NCBI RefSeq assembly: GCF_037126465.1
Contig: NC_088204.1
Span: forward strand, 16,746,804-16,810,803
Length of the DNA: 64,000 nt
Direction: 5' to 3'
Source: Ornithodoros turicata
Lineage: Eukaryota > Arthropoda > Arachnida > Ixodida > Argasidae
In this document: positions 12,001 through 29,577 of the stretch, one piece after another
Layout: each line of letters starts with the position of its first letter
How positions within the stretch are numbered: the stretch's first letter is position 1
The notes under the pieces: model-generated
Database searches by the model: none
The model's input: only the letters and a program-made list of their open reading frames with translations
What the model was told of the DNA's origin: nothing
Program-made: the position numbers and the translations under genes

Positions 12001-12726
12001 TTTGGCGGCAACGAATTGGGATCCCCAGGATTCAAAGCTTGGCGGCATCCAATGAAACAGCAAGAGAAGCGCGCGCATACCTATCGTGGACGTGTGGATT
12101 TGGAACGGGTCCGATCGTAGTGTTCCGTATATGCGCGGCATGATGCGCACTGCTGCATTTTTCAGTACCGATTCACGAAACAACAGTTCTCGCGAATATT
12201 CAACTGACAACATTTATCTTCACATCCTTCGGACAGCGACGCCAGTCCGCTTCGCAAAGCGCACTGTTTCTCACCGGGACCGCTCCATGGCGTGGCACGC
12301 GCGTGCACGCGCAGCATGGACTAAAAACACCGATGCACGAGCTGAAGCGGCGTTCACTGCTTAGCGCCGAAGCAAGAAAGAGTCCGGTATAATTGTGATT
12401 GTAGCTTCGTACCGGAATCAAAGTTTTGAATTATGATAACAAGTATGAAATTAATATAGCGTGTAACGTAATTTGAAGTAAACTTGTTTTTGCATTTTAG
12501 TGCCCCTTTAATGCCCACATGCTGCTACCGCAACTGACCGTGTTCTAGCTCTTGATTGGATGAATGACGAATGAAGATTCCTTATTAGAAATAATAACAA
12601 TTCCCCACTACTTCTTAAAAACAGGAGCAGTTGCGGAGGCTGGATGAGATCCGCAATTCCTTACCTGCACATGACAGCTTGGCGTGGGAATCAACCGACT
12701 CCTCTCCTCCTTCGCCTCGGAAATAA
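9039..12726 (+). CDS. tentative small spliced gene, 77 aa, unrecognised
   Basis: Three exons (9039-9092, 11712-11789, 12625-12726), all phase 0 with GT-AG introns. The model starts MAAFLLTQGRNKDAERRE, continues IAFNELNPFSMRSISAKRTI and LRRLDEIRNSLPAHDSLAWE, and ends SPPSPRK-stop. I do not recognise the protein. It has no signal peptide or membrane segment; the middle is basic, then a short predicted helix and a Ser/Pro-rich tail. The ATG is in a good AAACATGG context. Exons 2 and 3 are better supported (polypyrimidine acceptor CTTTGCTTCCAG, donor GTAAGG) than exon 1, which could belong to something else. Introns carry an 800-bp palindrome and a TTAA-flanked MITE. The gene converges on METTL1. 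Confidence 0.45.
10117..10920. repeat. 800-bp palindromic transposon-like element
   Basis: Ends TACAGGGTGTCCACCGTAA and its complement, so CAGGGTGTCC termini are flanked by TA. The arms run about 390 bp each to a centre near 10520. It lies in intron 1 of the tentative small gene. Confidence 0.85.
11712..11789 (+). CDS. small gene, exon 2
   Basis: Strong polypyrimidine acceptor ending CTTCCAG, donor GTAAGG, 26 codons with one open frame: FNELNPFSMRSISAKRTIHT. Confidence 0.55.
11868..12511. mobile_element. TTAA-flanked MITE, copy 1
   Basis: Inverted ends TTAAAGGGGCACTAAAATGC with internal homology to 16730-17360 across the whole length (TTTGGCGGCAACGAA, GAGCTGAAGCGGCGTTCA). The TTAA on both sides suggests piggyBac-like target choice. 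In intron 2 of the small gene. Confidence 0.82.
12625..12726 (+). CDS. small gene, terminal exon 3
   Basis: Acceptor AAAACAG; 33 codons and TAA. EQLRRLDEIRNSLP is helix-like, followed by a Ser/Pro tail. Confidence 0.55.
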   Translation, partial: EQLRRLDEIRNSLPAHDSLAWESTDSSPPSPRK

Positions 12727-13378
12727 TCCTAACTATAAGACGCATGACGTAAATGCACGGTTTTATACGTTTTATAGCATGCCACGCATGTGCAAGATTG
12801 ATGGGCCTCTACGTGAAACATGTTGCACAGTTCTTGGTGCAAACATACCGGTATGGTGCGATACTGTACTGCATTTGCAATACCTGTGCCTAAATTCTCG
12901 GACTAGAGCGCTTGGCACTTCTCGAAATGGGAAACAGCACAAGCTTGCTTTAATGCAGAGATGTCGATGATTGAAAGTCCGAACCAGATTATAAATCGTT
13001 TTCTTTTGTACGTTTTATATAATGTTACATCGCCAGGTCGTTGTGCCTTGTATATGGTCATCCTGGAAGACTTTTTCATAATCAAGAGACATTGCAAAGT
13101 CTATAATTTTTCTTCTACTTATCCGTCGCAGTAGAACGACTGACTTTCATGTAATCGTGATATGTATCATGCACATAAGGTACTACTTAAACATTGACAT
13201 TTAGGAAGACACATATGAATTCCAGTACAAGCTCACAGAAAATCGCGGGTCTAGAATGTCGTCTTCTGGCACCGAGCCCGCTACACTGCAGTGGGTCTGC
13301 CGTAGAAATACACCAAGGGAGAATTCTGCTTATCACTTCAGTTCAGCGGGCAACATTTCACTGACATCACTATATGTA

Positions 13379-13823
13379 GGGAGTGACTTTTTCGAGTTAA
13401 ATGCCTTTCTCAGATTCGGGGGGGGGGGGGGGGGGGGTAAAAATCGGGCGCTATTTTTAAATCTGTAATTCGGGGAGAAATCGGGCGATAATTGTATCGT
13501 CGAGTGTTATTATTTCTCCTCTTGTCTATTAAGTTCTTTCCTAATCTCTGTTTTTGTGTGTGAAATTGTGACCTTCCAGTGGTAATCCCCGAAGGCATAG
13601 ACAGTGTTGACACACATGGGTGTATTGCTGGGAACGTAAGTGACCCATTCTTACATGAGTTATACGTGGCGACCTTTGTTCGTCTTCAGTGGAAACGTCA
13701 CTTGAGGATTTCATAGTGACTGGAATTCGGGGAGAAATTGGGTTTAACCCGAATTGGTCGGAGGTCAGTTCGAGGGGGAATAACCGGGCGGAATCGGGTT
13801 TAACCCGAAAAAGTCACTCCCTA
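13379..13823. mobile_element. hAT-type MITE, 445 bp
   Basis: Perfect terminal repeats TAGGGAGTGACTTTTTCG, and an exact 8-bp duplication ACTATATG at 13371-13378 and 13824-13831. The interior has a G run and repeated GGGTTTAACCCGAA words. It lies in the probable 3' UTR of the small gene. Confidence 0.88.
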
Positions 13824-14729
13824 ACTATATGTTATATTAGCCACATTTAATGTAATAACCATTGCCGACGTGGCCACTCCAGATTCTGACACCTTGGTAG
13901 CACTACATTAGCATGTGCCTTACATTAAGCTGGGTAGTGTCAAACGGATCCAAATACTTAAGCATGTGGCATAGTTGTGAGCATGTTTCCATTACACAAG
14001 AATGTAGTATATGCAAGTAGTGTGCCGCACACTATGAGAGACTAACATCAAGTGGTTAGCAGCCAAATTCATGTGACTTCCAAAGCTAAAAAAAAAGTAC
14101 CTTTCAAGTAAAACATATTCTGCCTATTGGCATCTGTGACAGTAGAGGTCCAGAGCACACGTTTTGCCCTCAGTAAAAGTCTATAACATTACCTTTTAAC
14201 GCAGTGCTGTGTGTTAAGCTAATTTCACACTACGTGTTTTATTTCGTGGCCCCAGCCTACGCCACAACAAATTCCACTCTCCAATCACTGATAAACATTC
14301 CAAACTCAAGTTCATCTGCCTGTTGACTCATTTCATGTTTACTTTAAACTGTAACTAGCATATAAAATGAATTACGTGTGGCCATTCCATACTATAAATG
14401 AAATTTATGCTAATTTTTATGCATGTACTAATTCCATTTAATGTTTCCTGCGGTACTGCAGTCAATATTCCCACATCTATGTGGTACTTACAAATCTCTG
14501 ACAAATTTGAACTGGTTCATAACGTAGAAAGACTGTAAATACAGTAATGTTTGCAACCTATTCTTTTGTAAGAGAAAATCAGCAGCCTGAAATCTGTAGC
14601 TTCGTCACTGTGTACAGTTCCAGTTTAATGCTGTTATGAACACGTCAGTTCCTTACCTTCCTTGTTTTGAAAGAGTTTTGAAACGATTTTACATGCCATT
14701 TATGAATCTGTATACAATTGATTATACCA

Positions 14730-14735
14730 AATAAA
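14730..14735 (+). terminator. candidate polyadenylation signal of the small gene
   Basis: AATAAA about 2 kb after the stop at 12726, at the end of an AT-rich stretch (13824-14730) with no recognised repeat. This is consistent with a long 3' UTR carrying a MITE at 13379-13823. Confidence 0.3.
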
Positions 14736-14759
14736 CATGTACATTTTCACAGATCCTAA

Positions 14760-16237
14760 AGCTTTTTGTATGTTGACATTTGATGCTATGAGGTTTGTTA
14801 GCGTTAGGAATTGTTTTTATAGATTTTTTTAGTGACGTAAAAGGCACCTCAAACGGGCAATAAAGGCAGCAAGGCAACTGCTTTCTTCCTTTATTTTTTT
14901 CTGTTGTAATTTGCACAACAAATAACATGTGCTCTTGCACAAGAAGGATGATCCTAGTTGTTCTGTAGTGCACGCCCTCTAGAAACCTTTAACCCCTTCA
15001 GAGAATCCGATCGGTGCTGAAGTTACTCGCTTACGTGAAGAGTCCCCTACGAGTAGTGCAGCGCCTTGTCTGCAGCGGACGAATTTTTAGTGAGAAATGA
15101 GACCTCGCGGCTGCTCCCCACACTGATGCTACGTCAGACGGTCCTGATTACGCCTCGTCAGAAGATCGGGCCGAGCCTCCGAACTCACGCTGCACGACTC
15201 GTGGCTGCTTTTTCAGGGTTATGCATTTCATTAAATTTAATTTAAGACACTGTACAGAGAATGTATTGTGCACAGTGGCACCTGATAGATTGCTTGATGA
15301 AGCTGGGTTTTCAGCAGTTCTAAATAATCACTTATTTGCTGCGTTAACATCAACACATCAATAGCATGCAAGGCATAACAGACGATGCACACAGCTCATA
15401 CCTGAGTTATCATCATCATCATCATCATCATTAGTATTCTTATTGTGTGTTGTGCAGTCATTACTCTATGACATGGTGTGTAGTGCAGGGACCAGACCCT
15501 GTATAAACACATTGTGATGTTATTTGGAGTGGTCGGTCAAAGCGACCATTACTGAAGGTTGGGACGAGGTACTAGGCATGACAGGACCAGGAATTGTGAC
15601 ACAGAAACAATTCGAAAATGGGTTTAATACCAGTGACTGGTGAAGGATGTTAATGTAGATGAACCTAGGCCAAGCAGACTCTGAGCCTTGTGCTGATACA
15701 CCGAAACTACGATGGAAATGACAAGCCTTGAAACAGTGGACCTCAGTGGTTGCAGCTGGTTGAAGTGGTTGAAGCTAGAAAAATATACGGAAGGTGTCAG
15801 GAAAGGTCTTCAGAGGGTGATGTTTTAAAGATGTCCGTGGTGGTAGCAGCCAATCCTGTCCAAGATCCTTCACATCTGCCGCAGAATGTCTTCACGAGGA
15901 TCTGTCTCGTTCTCTGTAGCCTTGATGCACATATCGACGCCGCTGACTCACGTATCCGCGGTGTCTTTTGGCACCAACTCATGACACACGTCCTCAACAC
16001 GTTCCTCAGCACATCTGGAGCACAGAAACTATGGGGCCTGCACAGTTCACTGCTGCTAGCTGCACGCAGCTGTTATAGGGGCGTGTCCCAGAGATGGACG
16101 AAAATTTTCATAAAGCAAAGTTGTGTTCTTCCTTCCAAAACTGCACTGCATATACTTATTTGTGATATGGCCCACATAGAAGTGATATAATTTGGACAGC
16201 CAGCACAATCCTAATGAGCTAACGAACTTTCCATCAA
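14760..16237. other. no gene seen
   Basis: Intergenic; only the ATC microsatellite stands out. Confidence 0.5.
15407..15432. repeat. (ATC)n microsatellite
   Basis: About eight ATC units in intergenic sequence. Confidence 0.93.
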
Positions 16238-16543
16238 TTAAAGGGGCACTGAAGGACACAAAATTTTCCTCGCTGAATGAAAGATAGCACTGCCTTGACA
16301 CCAACACAAAAGGAATGGGATTCATCCCTTTCATCGTCCATGATTGGTGAGCGAAAGAAACCACAATTGAGACCTGCCATCTCCCTCTCAAGAAAGCCGA
16401 CAACGTCTCTGCTTGGCCTCCTCAAACTATTTGTCCAGTCATCGTGTGTAGTCGTTTGAGGAGACCAACCGGAGGTCTCTGCATTGTTTCGTTTCTTGAG
16501 AAGGAAAACGTAGAAACTTTTGCACCCTAGTGCCTCTTTTATA
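16238..16543. mobile_element. TTAA-type MITE, shorter related family
   Basis: Starts TTAAAGGGGCACTGAAGGAC and ends with the degraded complement TAGTGCCTCTTTTATAA. The interior is unrelated to the 16730 copy. Confidence 0.55.
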
Positions 16544-16729
16544 AAGACGTGTCAGCGATTGAAATTAGAAAGTTTTAGAGCAAAAATAAAAACTGCGTCG
16601 AGTTCGTACTTTAAGAGTAGGAAATAGAGCAAAAAAATGTTTCGTACCCTAGCTCACATGTCATCACTCCAGGTGTGTCAGTGCGGAGTGCAGCGAGATC
16701 CAGTTGTGAGACGACAGTCGAAATAGTTG

Positions 16730-17360
16730 TTAAAGGGGCACTAAAATGGAAAAACAACTTCTTCTCAAATGAAAGTCTGTGTTTAAATTAGTATAACGCA
16801 CACAAAATTAGTTCAAACAGTGCTACCCTTTAGAAGAAAAATGTCTTTGGCGGCAACGAAAGGTTCCCCAGGAAGCAAAGATTGGCGGCATCCAATCAGA
16901 CCGCAGGAGAACCATGCGCATGCCTAACGTGCGCACGTGGATGTGGAACATGTCCTGTCGTACAGCGTTGTGTACATGCGCGCCATGATGCACATTGCTG
17001 CCTTTTTCAATACCAATTTACTGAATTGTAGCCCACAACAGTAATCCCAAATGCACTAGTGACAACAGTTATCTTCACATCCTTTGGACAGCGGCAGCAG
17101 CGTGCTTCGTACGTCGCACTATGTCTTTCTCCGGAACTGCTCCATGGCGTGGCACGCGCTAAAAGCATCCGATGTGTACCCGACGCACGAGCTGAAGCGG
17201 CGTTCATTGCGTAGTGCCGAGGCAAGAAAGAGTCCGGTATAATTTGTATTGTAGCTTCGTAACGGAATCAAAGTTTTGAATTACAGCAACAAGTGCGAAA
17301 TTCACAGCGTGTTACGTAATTTGAAGTGAACGTGTGGTGGCATTTTAGTGCCCCCTTTAA
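16730..17360. mobile_element. TTAA-flanked MITE, copy 2
   Basis: Ends TTAAAGGGGCACTAAAATGG and CATTTTAGTGCCCCCTTTAA. Full-length relative of 11868-12511. Intergenic, downstream of METTL1. Confidence 0.82.
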
Positions 17361-17712
17361 AATGTTCATCTTTCATCTGGCAAAGTACAGTATGTTACTC
17401 ACAAGATGTTGACATGTTTTCCCGCTCTGGTACTAAGCATTAACCACGTGTTCACCATTAACTCGAGGTGCTGCGTGCACTAACACATAGCGGCGTTATT
17501 CGTAATTAGAGCTTGCAGTTGCCCGTCATGTTGTAAGTTATATAAATCTATATGCGCTCATGTTTTTGATGTCTTTCACCACTTAAGGATGGAGAACACA
17601 TGACGTACTACTACTGAAATGAGTGAGTGTGTAACAACTACTCATTACCTCCACACAAGGCAATGCAGATAATATCAAATAGCAAAAATATCTGACATGT
17701 ATGTACAAAATA

Positions 17713-17718
17713 TTTATT
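17713..17718 (-). terminator. METTL1 polyadenylation signal
   Basis: Minus-strand AATAAA, 13 bases after the METTL1 stop codon. It is the only canonical signal seen immediately downstream and implies a very short 3' UTR. Confidence 0.6.
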
Positions 17719-17731
17719 TGCAGCAATACCA

Positions 17732-23741
<6,010 letters not shown>

Positions 23742-24045
23742 TTTGTTTACCACTTAGCAACTCCTGGCGGTGGTTCAGTGAACTACTTCGACCAAAAATA
23801 TCGCACTTTCGGTTTCGATTTCAATTTGCTGGGAGTGATGTTATTTCTATTATTATATAGTTTCCATTTCGGATTTTCTGCGTTTATGCACGAGTGTAGT
23901 TGCTGTGGACGATTTGTGATCGCACCACCACAACACGAAAAATACCACGGTACAAAGGGTACTTTTTGACGAATTAATTACTGTATCTGAGTGCTTTCTA
24001 GGAGGAGAAACTGCTACACTCTCCGTGGAGATTGTACTTGAAGCA

Positions 24046-25524
24046 GACGCGGATCCAGACCCCCACTTTGGGGGGGGGGGGGCGGTTTCTTTGACGAAGC
24101 GCGTAGCGGAAGGGAATCTGATGTTTTACCTGATTTGGGGGCAGTGATGGGCAGTACATGAAGTACCAAGTACTCAAGTTGTACTTTAAGTACATTTCTG
24201 TGTACTTGTACTTTACTTTAAGTACATTTTAAATCGTGTCCTTTGTACTGTACTTAAAGTACTTTTTTTCAGTACTTTCCCATCAAGTACTCAAGTACCC
24301 AAATTTGGACTCTGACAAAAAAATCACAAAAGAGTATCAAAAATGCACCCTACTAAAAGTGCTAAAATGACAACACGAAGACGAAAACACGCAGACAGGG
24401 CTATATATCTGAGTTTTCGTCTTCTTGCATCATTTTAGCGCTTCTAGTGAAATACAGTACCAAGATTCCCAATATTACATTTTACCAAAACGGATTTTTG
24501 TGCTTTTAAAGAGCATATTTGTTGAAGCAAATCTATTGTTGCAAGGCTTGAAATGTTGAAAAAGTATCAACTCTTCTATGATTGAGTAAAATGAATGGAA
24601 TGCAAAGACACGCACACATTATGACACTGCAACTGGCAGCACAATGACTTGGTCAATTGTCATTTCACCTCTCCCAATGAAAGGTTCTATGCTTTTTTTA
24701 TATTGTTTCCTTCATTGGCAATTAATAATCAATTTATATCACAATGTGTGATTGCATTACACGATGAACACTCTGAAAGACACACATGCTTTCATTTTTA
24801 CATTTTGCATTTTTTTAATTGGTCACATGGATTACATTGCTGCATATCACAGTCGTATAAAAATGAAGGCTTACATCGTGTTTCATCTTCTTTAATTTTC
24901 TTCATATTCTTTTTTAAACATGTTGTATTCCAAAAAGCAGCAAGGAATGCCCAGAAATGTATAATCTCTTTTGGCTTGTACTTTTCCCCCCCAGAAATTA
25001 TCTAGCCTCCTATACCCGAAGATTAGTACCGGAACGCCACACTAGGCGGGTGATCTTGGATCAGTCAGCGTATAATACTATTTTGCACAATCACAGCACA
25101 GCTGACTGATTACCTCTATACATGTAACTGCAAATTATAACATCTGATTAGCGCTTAACCTATAGGACTTTATGGTTTCAGAATGCTCACTAAAGTTTTG
25201 CCAAAAGAGCAAGACACAGATACTAAACAGTGATATGCAAAGTGATACAAATTAAATTGGCGATGTACTTGATGGGTATTTGGAGTACTTTGCTTAGTAC
25301 TTTGTACTTTACTTGAAGTACATTTGGAATTGGGTACTTTGTACTGTACTTGAAGTACGAATGACACCAGGTCCTCGTACTCCTCCAGGTCCTTCAGCTA
25401 GACTTCTCCCATTTTTGCCTGTTAGTTACCTTACATTAAGTATAATTTTGAGGTACTTTGCCCATCACTGTTTGGGGGCGATCGCCTAACCGCCCCCCCC
25501 CCCCTCCTCCGGATCCGTCACTGA
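24046..25524. mobile_element. older element interrupted by the hAT insertion
   Basis: Outer ends are near mirror images: GACGCGGATCC with a G run and GGCGGT on the left, and ACCGCC with a C run and CTCCGGATCCGTC on the right. The hAT element at 24142-25470 sits inside. The outer end is about 300 bp upstream of the METTL1 start codon. Confidence 0.6.
24142..25470. mobile_element. hAT-type non-autonomous element, 1.33 kb
   Basis: Terminal inverted repeats CAGTGATGGGCA and TGCCCATCACTG (right end with one extra AA), with an exact 8-bp target duplication TTTGGGGG at 24134-24141 and 25471-25478. Both ends carry arrays of AAGTACTT-like words. The interior has no transposase ORF. Confidence 0.85.
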
Positions 25525-25680
25525 CTTCAAGAGCAGTTGCTAATAATTTGGAGTAGTTTTCAATGTAAGATTGAAAAAGTTACTTTTTGGTTGGAAAGTT
25601 ACTTCTTACTTTCGTTTTTCAACGTTCTGCTTCGCTTTTGTCATGTTGACAACATTGCTCAACTACCGCTGTTTTTATGC

Positions 25681-27373
25681 TAGGCCAATATATACTATAA
25701 TACAGGCCTCCAAGCTTCGCGGTTTCCCCAGTTCGCCGCGTGTGCAGGCAGTGGCGCTCGTTCCGTGGCTCAGATTGATGTCGGCGTTGTTGGGAACGAC
25801 CTATTTGTATGGCGGCCTGCGCCAAGTTTCGGATTTCCCGCCGCATCTCTCGTTTTGGAAAAAGAAGTGATTTCTGGAAGGAGAGGTGTTACATGACCGT
25901 GAGTTATGCGCGTGTGCGTGTCGCTTTATATACTTCTCTCTTGTATTTAATATGTATGTATTTTGATGATTTTGATGAATGAAACATCGCGTACTGATGG
26001 GTCAATAGCCTGCACGTAGACGTGCCTTCCCAGTGGGGAAGAAAAATTGGCACTAACTTTATTGAAGTAATTTTGAGCCATTTCATCGAATTTATATTAT
26101 TCTTACACTGTAAACAGAACACGAGGACAAATTATACGAAAATAATATTGCGAAGAATATGAACTGTGGGAGTTTCGACTGCCAAAAGCGGGCATCAGCA
26201 GTTTAATTGGCACTACCGAGCAAAACGTAGAAAAATACTCATTTGTGCCTCTAAAACAAAGCTATACTAACAGTCATTATTTGTAAATATGTACGACACA
26301 TACAGTCATATTTCTGAGCTATTGACATGGAGTAGCAGGTACTGCTTGCGGCATGGCTGTCTGGAATCTGGATATCGTGATTCCACAGCGTCCTTCTGTC
26401 CCTCGCAAAAATGGCCTTACAAAACAAGTAACAAACAGGTATATCAGAATTTATTCTTTGCGTTTACTACTCGTTTTAAGTAGCCACTTTTATGAGAGAC
26501 CGAAGGATGCCGTGGAATCATGAAATCGAGATTTCAGACAACCGTGTCGCAAGCACTACCTACTACCTCATGTAAATATAGTTCAGAAATATGACTGTAT
26601 GTGTCGTACATATTTGTAAACAACCACTGTTAGTATAGTTTTGTTTTAGAGGGATAAATGAGTATTTGTCTACGTTTTGCTCGGTAGTGCCAATTAAACT
26701 GCTGATGCCCGCTTTCGGCAGTCGAAACTCCCACAGTTCATATTCTTCGCAATATTATTTTCATATAATTTGTCCTCCTGCTCTGTCACAGTGTAAGAAT
26801 AATATAAATGCAATGAAATAGCTCAAAATTACGTAAGAAAAGTTGGTGACAATTTTTCCTTCCCACTGAGAAGGCACGTGAAAGTGCAGGCTATTGCCCC
26901 ATCAGTACGCGATCATTCATTCATCAAAATCATCAAAATACATATATATTAAATACAAGATAGACGCATATAAAGCGACAAGCACACGCGCATACCTCAC
27001 GGTCATGTAACATCCCTCCTTCCAGACGGGTCGTGAATGCAATCGTGGCGCTGATCCATATTACCGTTGAGAAATCACTTCTTTTTTCAAAACGAGAGAT
27101 GCGCCGGAAAATCCGAAACTTGGCGGAGGCCGCCATACAAATAGGGCGGTCAGCGGACATGCGAGCATCCCTCAGAAGTCTTCATTGGGAAGCTCCCTGT
27201 ACCACGGTAACCGCCAGGATTATTGGCGAAGTTAGCCCATGTCATACAAATAGGTCGTTCCCAACAACAACATCGACATCAATCTCGGCCACGGAACGAG
27301 CGCCACTGCCTGACGCGGCCAACTGGGGAAACCGCGAAACTTTGAGGCCTGTATGTATTATAAAGTTGGCCTA
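25681..27373. repeat. 1.7-kb long palindrome (inverted repeat)
   Basis: Starts TAGGCCAATATA and ends TTGGCCTA. Arms of about 750-900 bp mirror each other around 26440-26470, for example AACTGTGGGAGTTTCGACTG near 26162 against its complement near 26729. The right arm has extra sequence near 27150-27240. No transposase-like ORF was recognised. Confidence 0.85.
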
Positions 27374-27610
27374 CACTCTTAAAAATGAACTTCCCACATA
27401 GCACGCTCCTAGCCAACCATCATCCCGAATGACAACGTTCTCGCCCCTGATTTGTTGAAAACGGGAGGAGGAGCCTATTTTGTGCCATTATGCACGGCAC
27501 AAAATAGGCTCCTCCTCCCGTTTTCAACAAATCTAGGGCGAGAACGTTGTCATTCGGGGTGATGGTTGGCTAGGAGCGTGCTATGTGGTGAAGTTCATTT
27601 TTAAGAGTGT
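27373..27610. mobile_element. foldback MITE, ACACTCTTAAAAATGAA family, copy 1
   Basis: Almost perfect palindrome. The ends are ACACTCTTAAAAATGAACTT and its complement, with a centre around GCCATTATGCACGGCAC. It abuts the right end of the 1.7-kb palindrome. Confidence 0.82.
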
Positions 27611-28264
27611 AGTTATATGCCACTTGCCTTTTCCACAAGTTTTATTACAACCCTTGTATATGCCCCTCCTTCTGAGCCCTTGCACACGTCATCTCTCACA
27701 GGACCGGTCATCTCTGTAAAATTGACCGTGTTGTTTCTCGTTCATCACACTTTTACTATTCGTTTTTTCTACTCACTATTATTGATTGGAATGACCTTCC
27801 CCAGCTGCTTGTCTCTGTTTCAGGCTCTTTGGTTTTGCGCAACCAGTTCAGTATCTAGTTTCGCATTTCCGTTATGGTTTGTATAGATTTGTACCCCCCT
27901 CATGTAACGCCCATGTATGGGCATTTGAGGTATTATCTTAAATAAATAATTATGAGTTCTTCTAGTTGAGATTCGACCACCCCTGGCCACGTTTTCGGGA
28001 ACACTTACCTGGGATAAAACTCCAATGCTATGGGTGCAGTAGCGTGGTTAGGGGAATCGGGGGGAGTTTCGGGGATTAAAACCCCCGAAGTCGTACCTTT
28101 GGTAGTGCATTTGGGAGAGGGAAACGAGGGGAAATCCTCCTCTCTCATATAAAGTCCCCGTGGATCCCCTCCTCGACACATTTTTCTGTCTAGCCACTGT
28201 AGGGGTGGTCGCATTTTAATCGACATGATGCAGTGCCGAACGCAAAGCCGTGACGAAAGGAATC
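27611..28264. other. no gene seen
   Basis: Intergenic. 28040-28110 has GGGG/CCCC-rich inverted words that may be another element end. Confidence 0.4.
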
Positions 28265-28315
28265 TGAGCATGGGCAACACGGAAAACAACATGTTTTCCA
28301 TGTTACCCATGCTCA
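28265..28315. repeat. 51-nt compact hairpin
   Basis: 24-base arms TGAGCATGGGCAACACGG.. and ..CCATGTTACCCATGCTCA pair with two mismatches around a 3-base loop. Confidence 0.65.
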
Positions 28316-28773
28316 GGCTTGTTTCGTTATAGGTTTCGTCCACCAGCTAGCCTGCGTTTACGCTATTTTATCAATCACGAACGCAAAGCCTTCAGCTCCA
28401 TGATTTATATCTGTGTCCCAAGTATGCTTTGTTGTGTGCTACAGAACGAAGGCGGCTTTATTTTGCCATGTTATCCCTATAATAAAATACTCACTTTTTC
28501 TTAAATAGGCATTTGATGCATTGCTTTCGTACTAAGAACAACGCAAAACACGGCATATATTCAGGATTCTTACTGCATAGTTGGAAGATTTTCAGTGTAT
28601 AGTAGTTGCATGTATATTTCGGCAGTTTTTAGTGCATATTTATCCGCGCTGTATTCGTTACTAATTTCCGAGTCCCTTATTCATTAATGCAATTCATTCA
28701 TGCTCTATGTCATACATACATTCATGTTATATCATTCATACTAAGTCATTCAATGCTATTAATTAATTATTAA

Positions 28774-29100
28774 TAGGGTCTGACTTTTTAGGGTTAAACC
28801 CGTATCCGCCCGATATTTACCCCCCGAACGAAATCTGTAAAATTCGGGTTTAACCCGAATCTACCCGAAAACATCCGGGTCGCGTGGCACACTCATAAGC
28901 GTGCATTAAAATAAAGTTTGATAACATTGCTAAACATTAGTTCCATGTTAAGGCAAATTTTTATTAAACAAAAAAAATCACCCGAATTCCTGACGACAGA
29001 ATATGCCGCAACGGGATTTAACCCGAATACACCCGAATTTTCAAACGAAAAATATCACCCGAATTTTGCCAAAAATAAAACCCGAAAAAGTCAGGCCCTA
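28774..29100. mobile_element. hAT-type MITE, 327 bp
   Basis: Termini TAGGGTCTGACTTTTT and AAAAAGTCAGGCCCTA with an exact 8-bp duplication ATTATTAA (28766-28773 and 29101-29108). Internal AACCCGAAT words link it to the MITE at 13379. Confidence 0.88.
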
Positions 29101-29253
29101 ATTATTAATGCTATTCATTACTAATTTCTGAGTCCCCCCTTGCAGTGCTTCCCAAACTCTGCTACCCCGCGACCCGCCAAAAATATGCAATGTAGCGTCG
29201 CTACTCCACGGCCCCCGTCTTTTCGCGATGCCATAGGCTTTTCGATTGCATTG

Positions 29254-29385
29254 CCAACAACACCGAATATCCTCTGGATGTACGAATAATGTCCTAACGG
29301 ATTCGTACGTCCGATGGATATCTGAGTGATATCCATCGGACGTGCGAATCCGTTAGGATGTGTTGGTGGGTTTGGTGGGTTAGGA
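29254..29385. repeat. palindromic foldback element, copy 1
   Basis: Inverted arms containing CCTAACGGATTCGTACGTCC and CGTGCGAATCCGTTAGG; the left end reads CCAACAACACCGAATATCC. A fuller copy is at 56253-56394. Confidence 0.75.
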
Positions 29386-29411
29386 TCAGTGTTGGTGGGG
29401 TGTAGAACGAC

Positions 29412-29483
29412 GCTGACGTGGTGTAACCGCAGCATCCTTGACCGGAAATCCGGAGGTTCTAGGTTCGAGTCCTGGCGTCAGCA
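29412..29483 (+). other. tRNA-like sequence, probably degenerate or SINE-derived
   Basis: A 7-bp acceptor stem GCTGACG/CGTCAGC and a T arm CTAGG-TTCGAGT-CCTGG fold well, and GTTCGAGTCC matches a B box. No proper 5-bp anticodon stem with a 7-nt loop forms, so I do not call a functional tRNA. It sits inside a hAT-like element. Confidence 0.45.
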
Positions 29484-29577
29484 CCTATTTCCTGAGTTAT
29501 ATCAACCGCATAAGTATGTTCTTGCAAAGGGAAGGAGGATCCTCATGGCTTTAGTATCCAAGAGCGTGTACTTTTCT

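Noticed and set aside
29412..29483. Functional tRNA gene
   Set aside because: Acceptor and T stems are fine but no canonical anticodon arm folds; it is inside a transposon.
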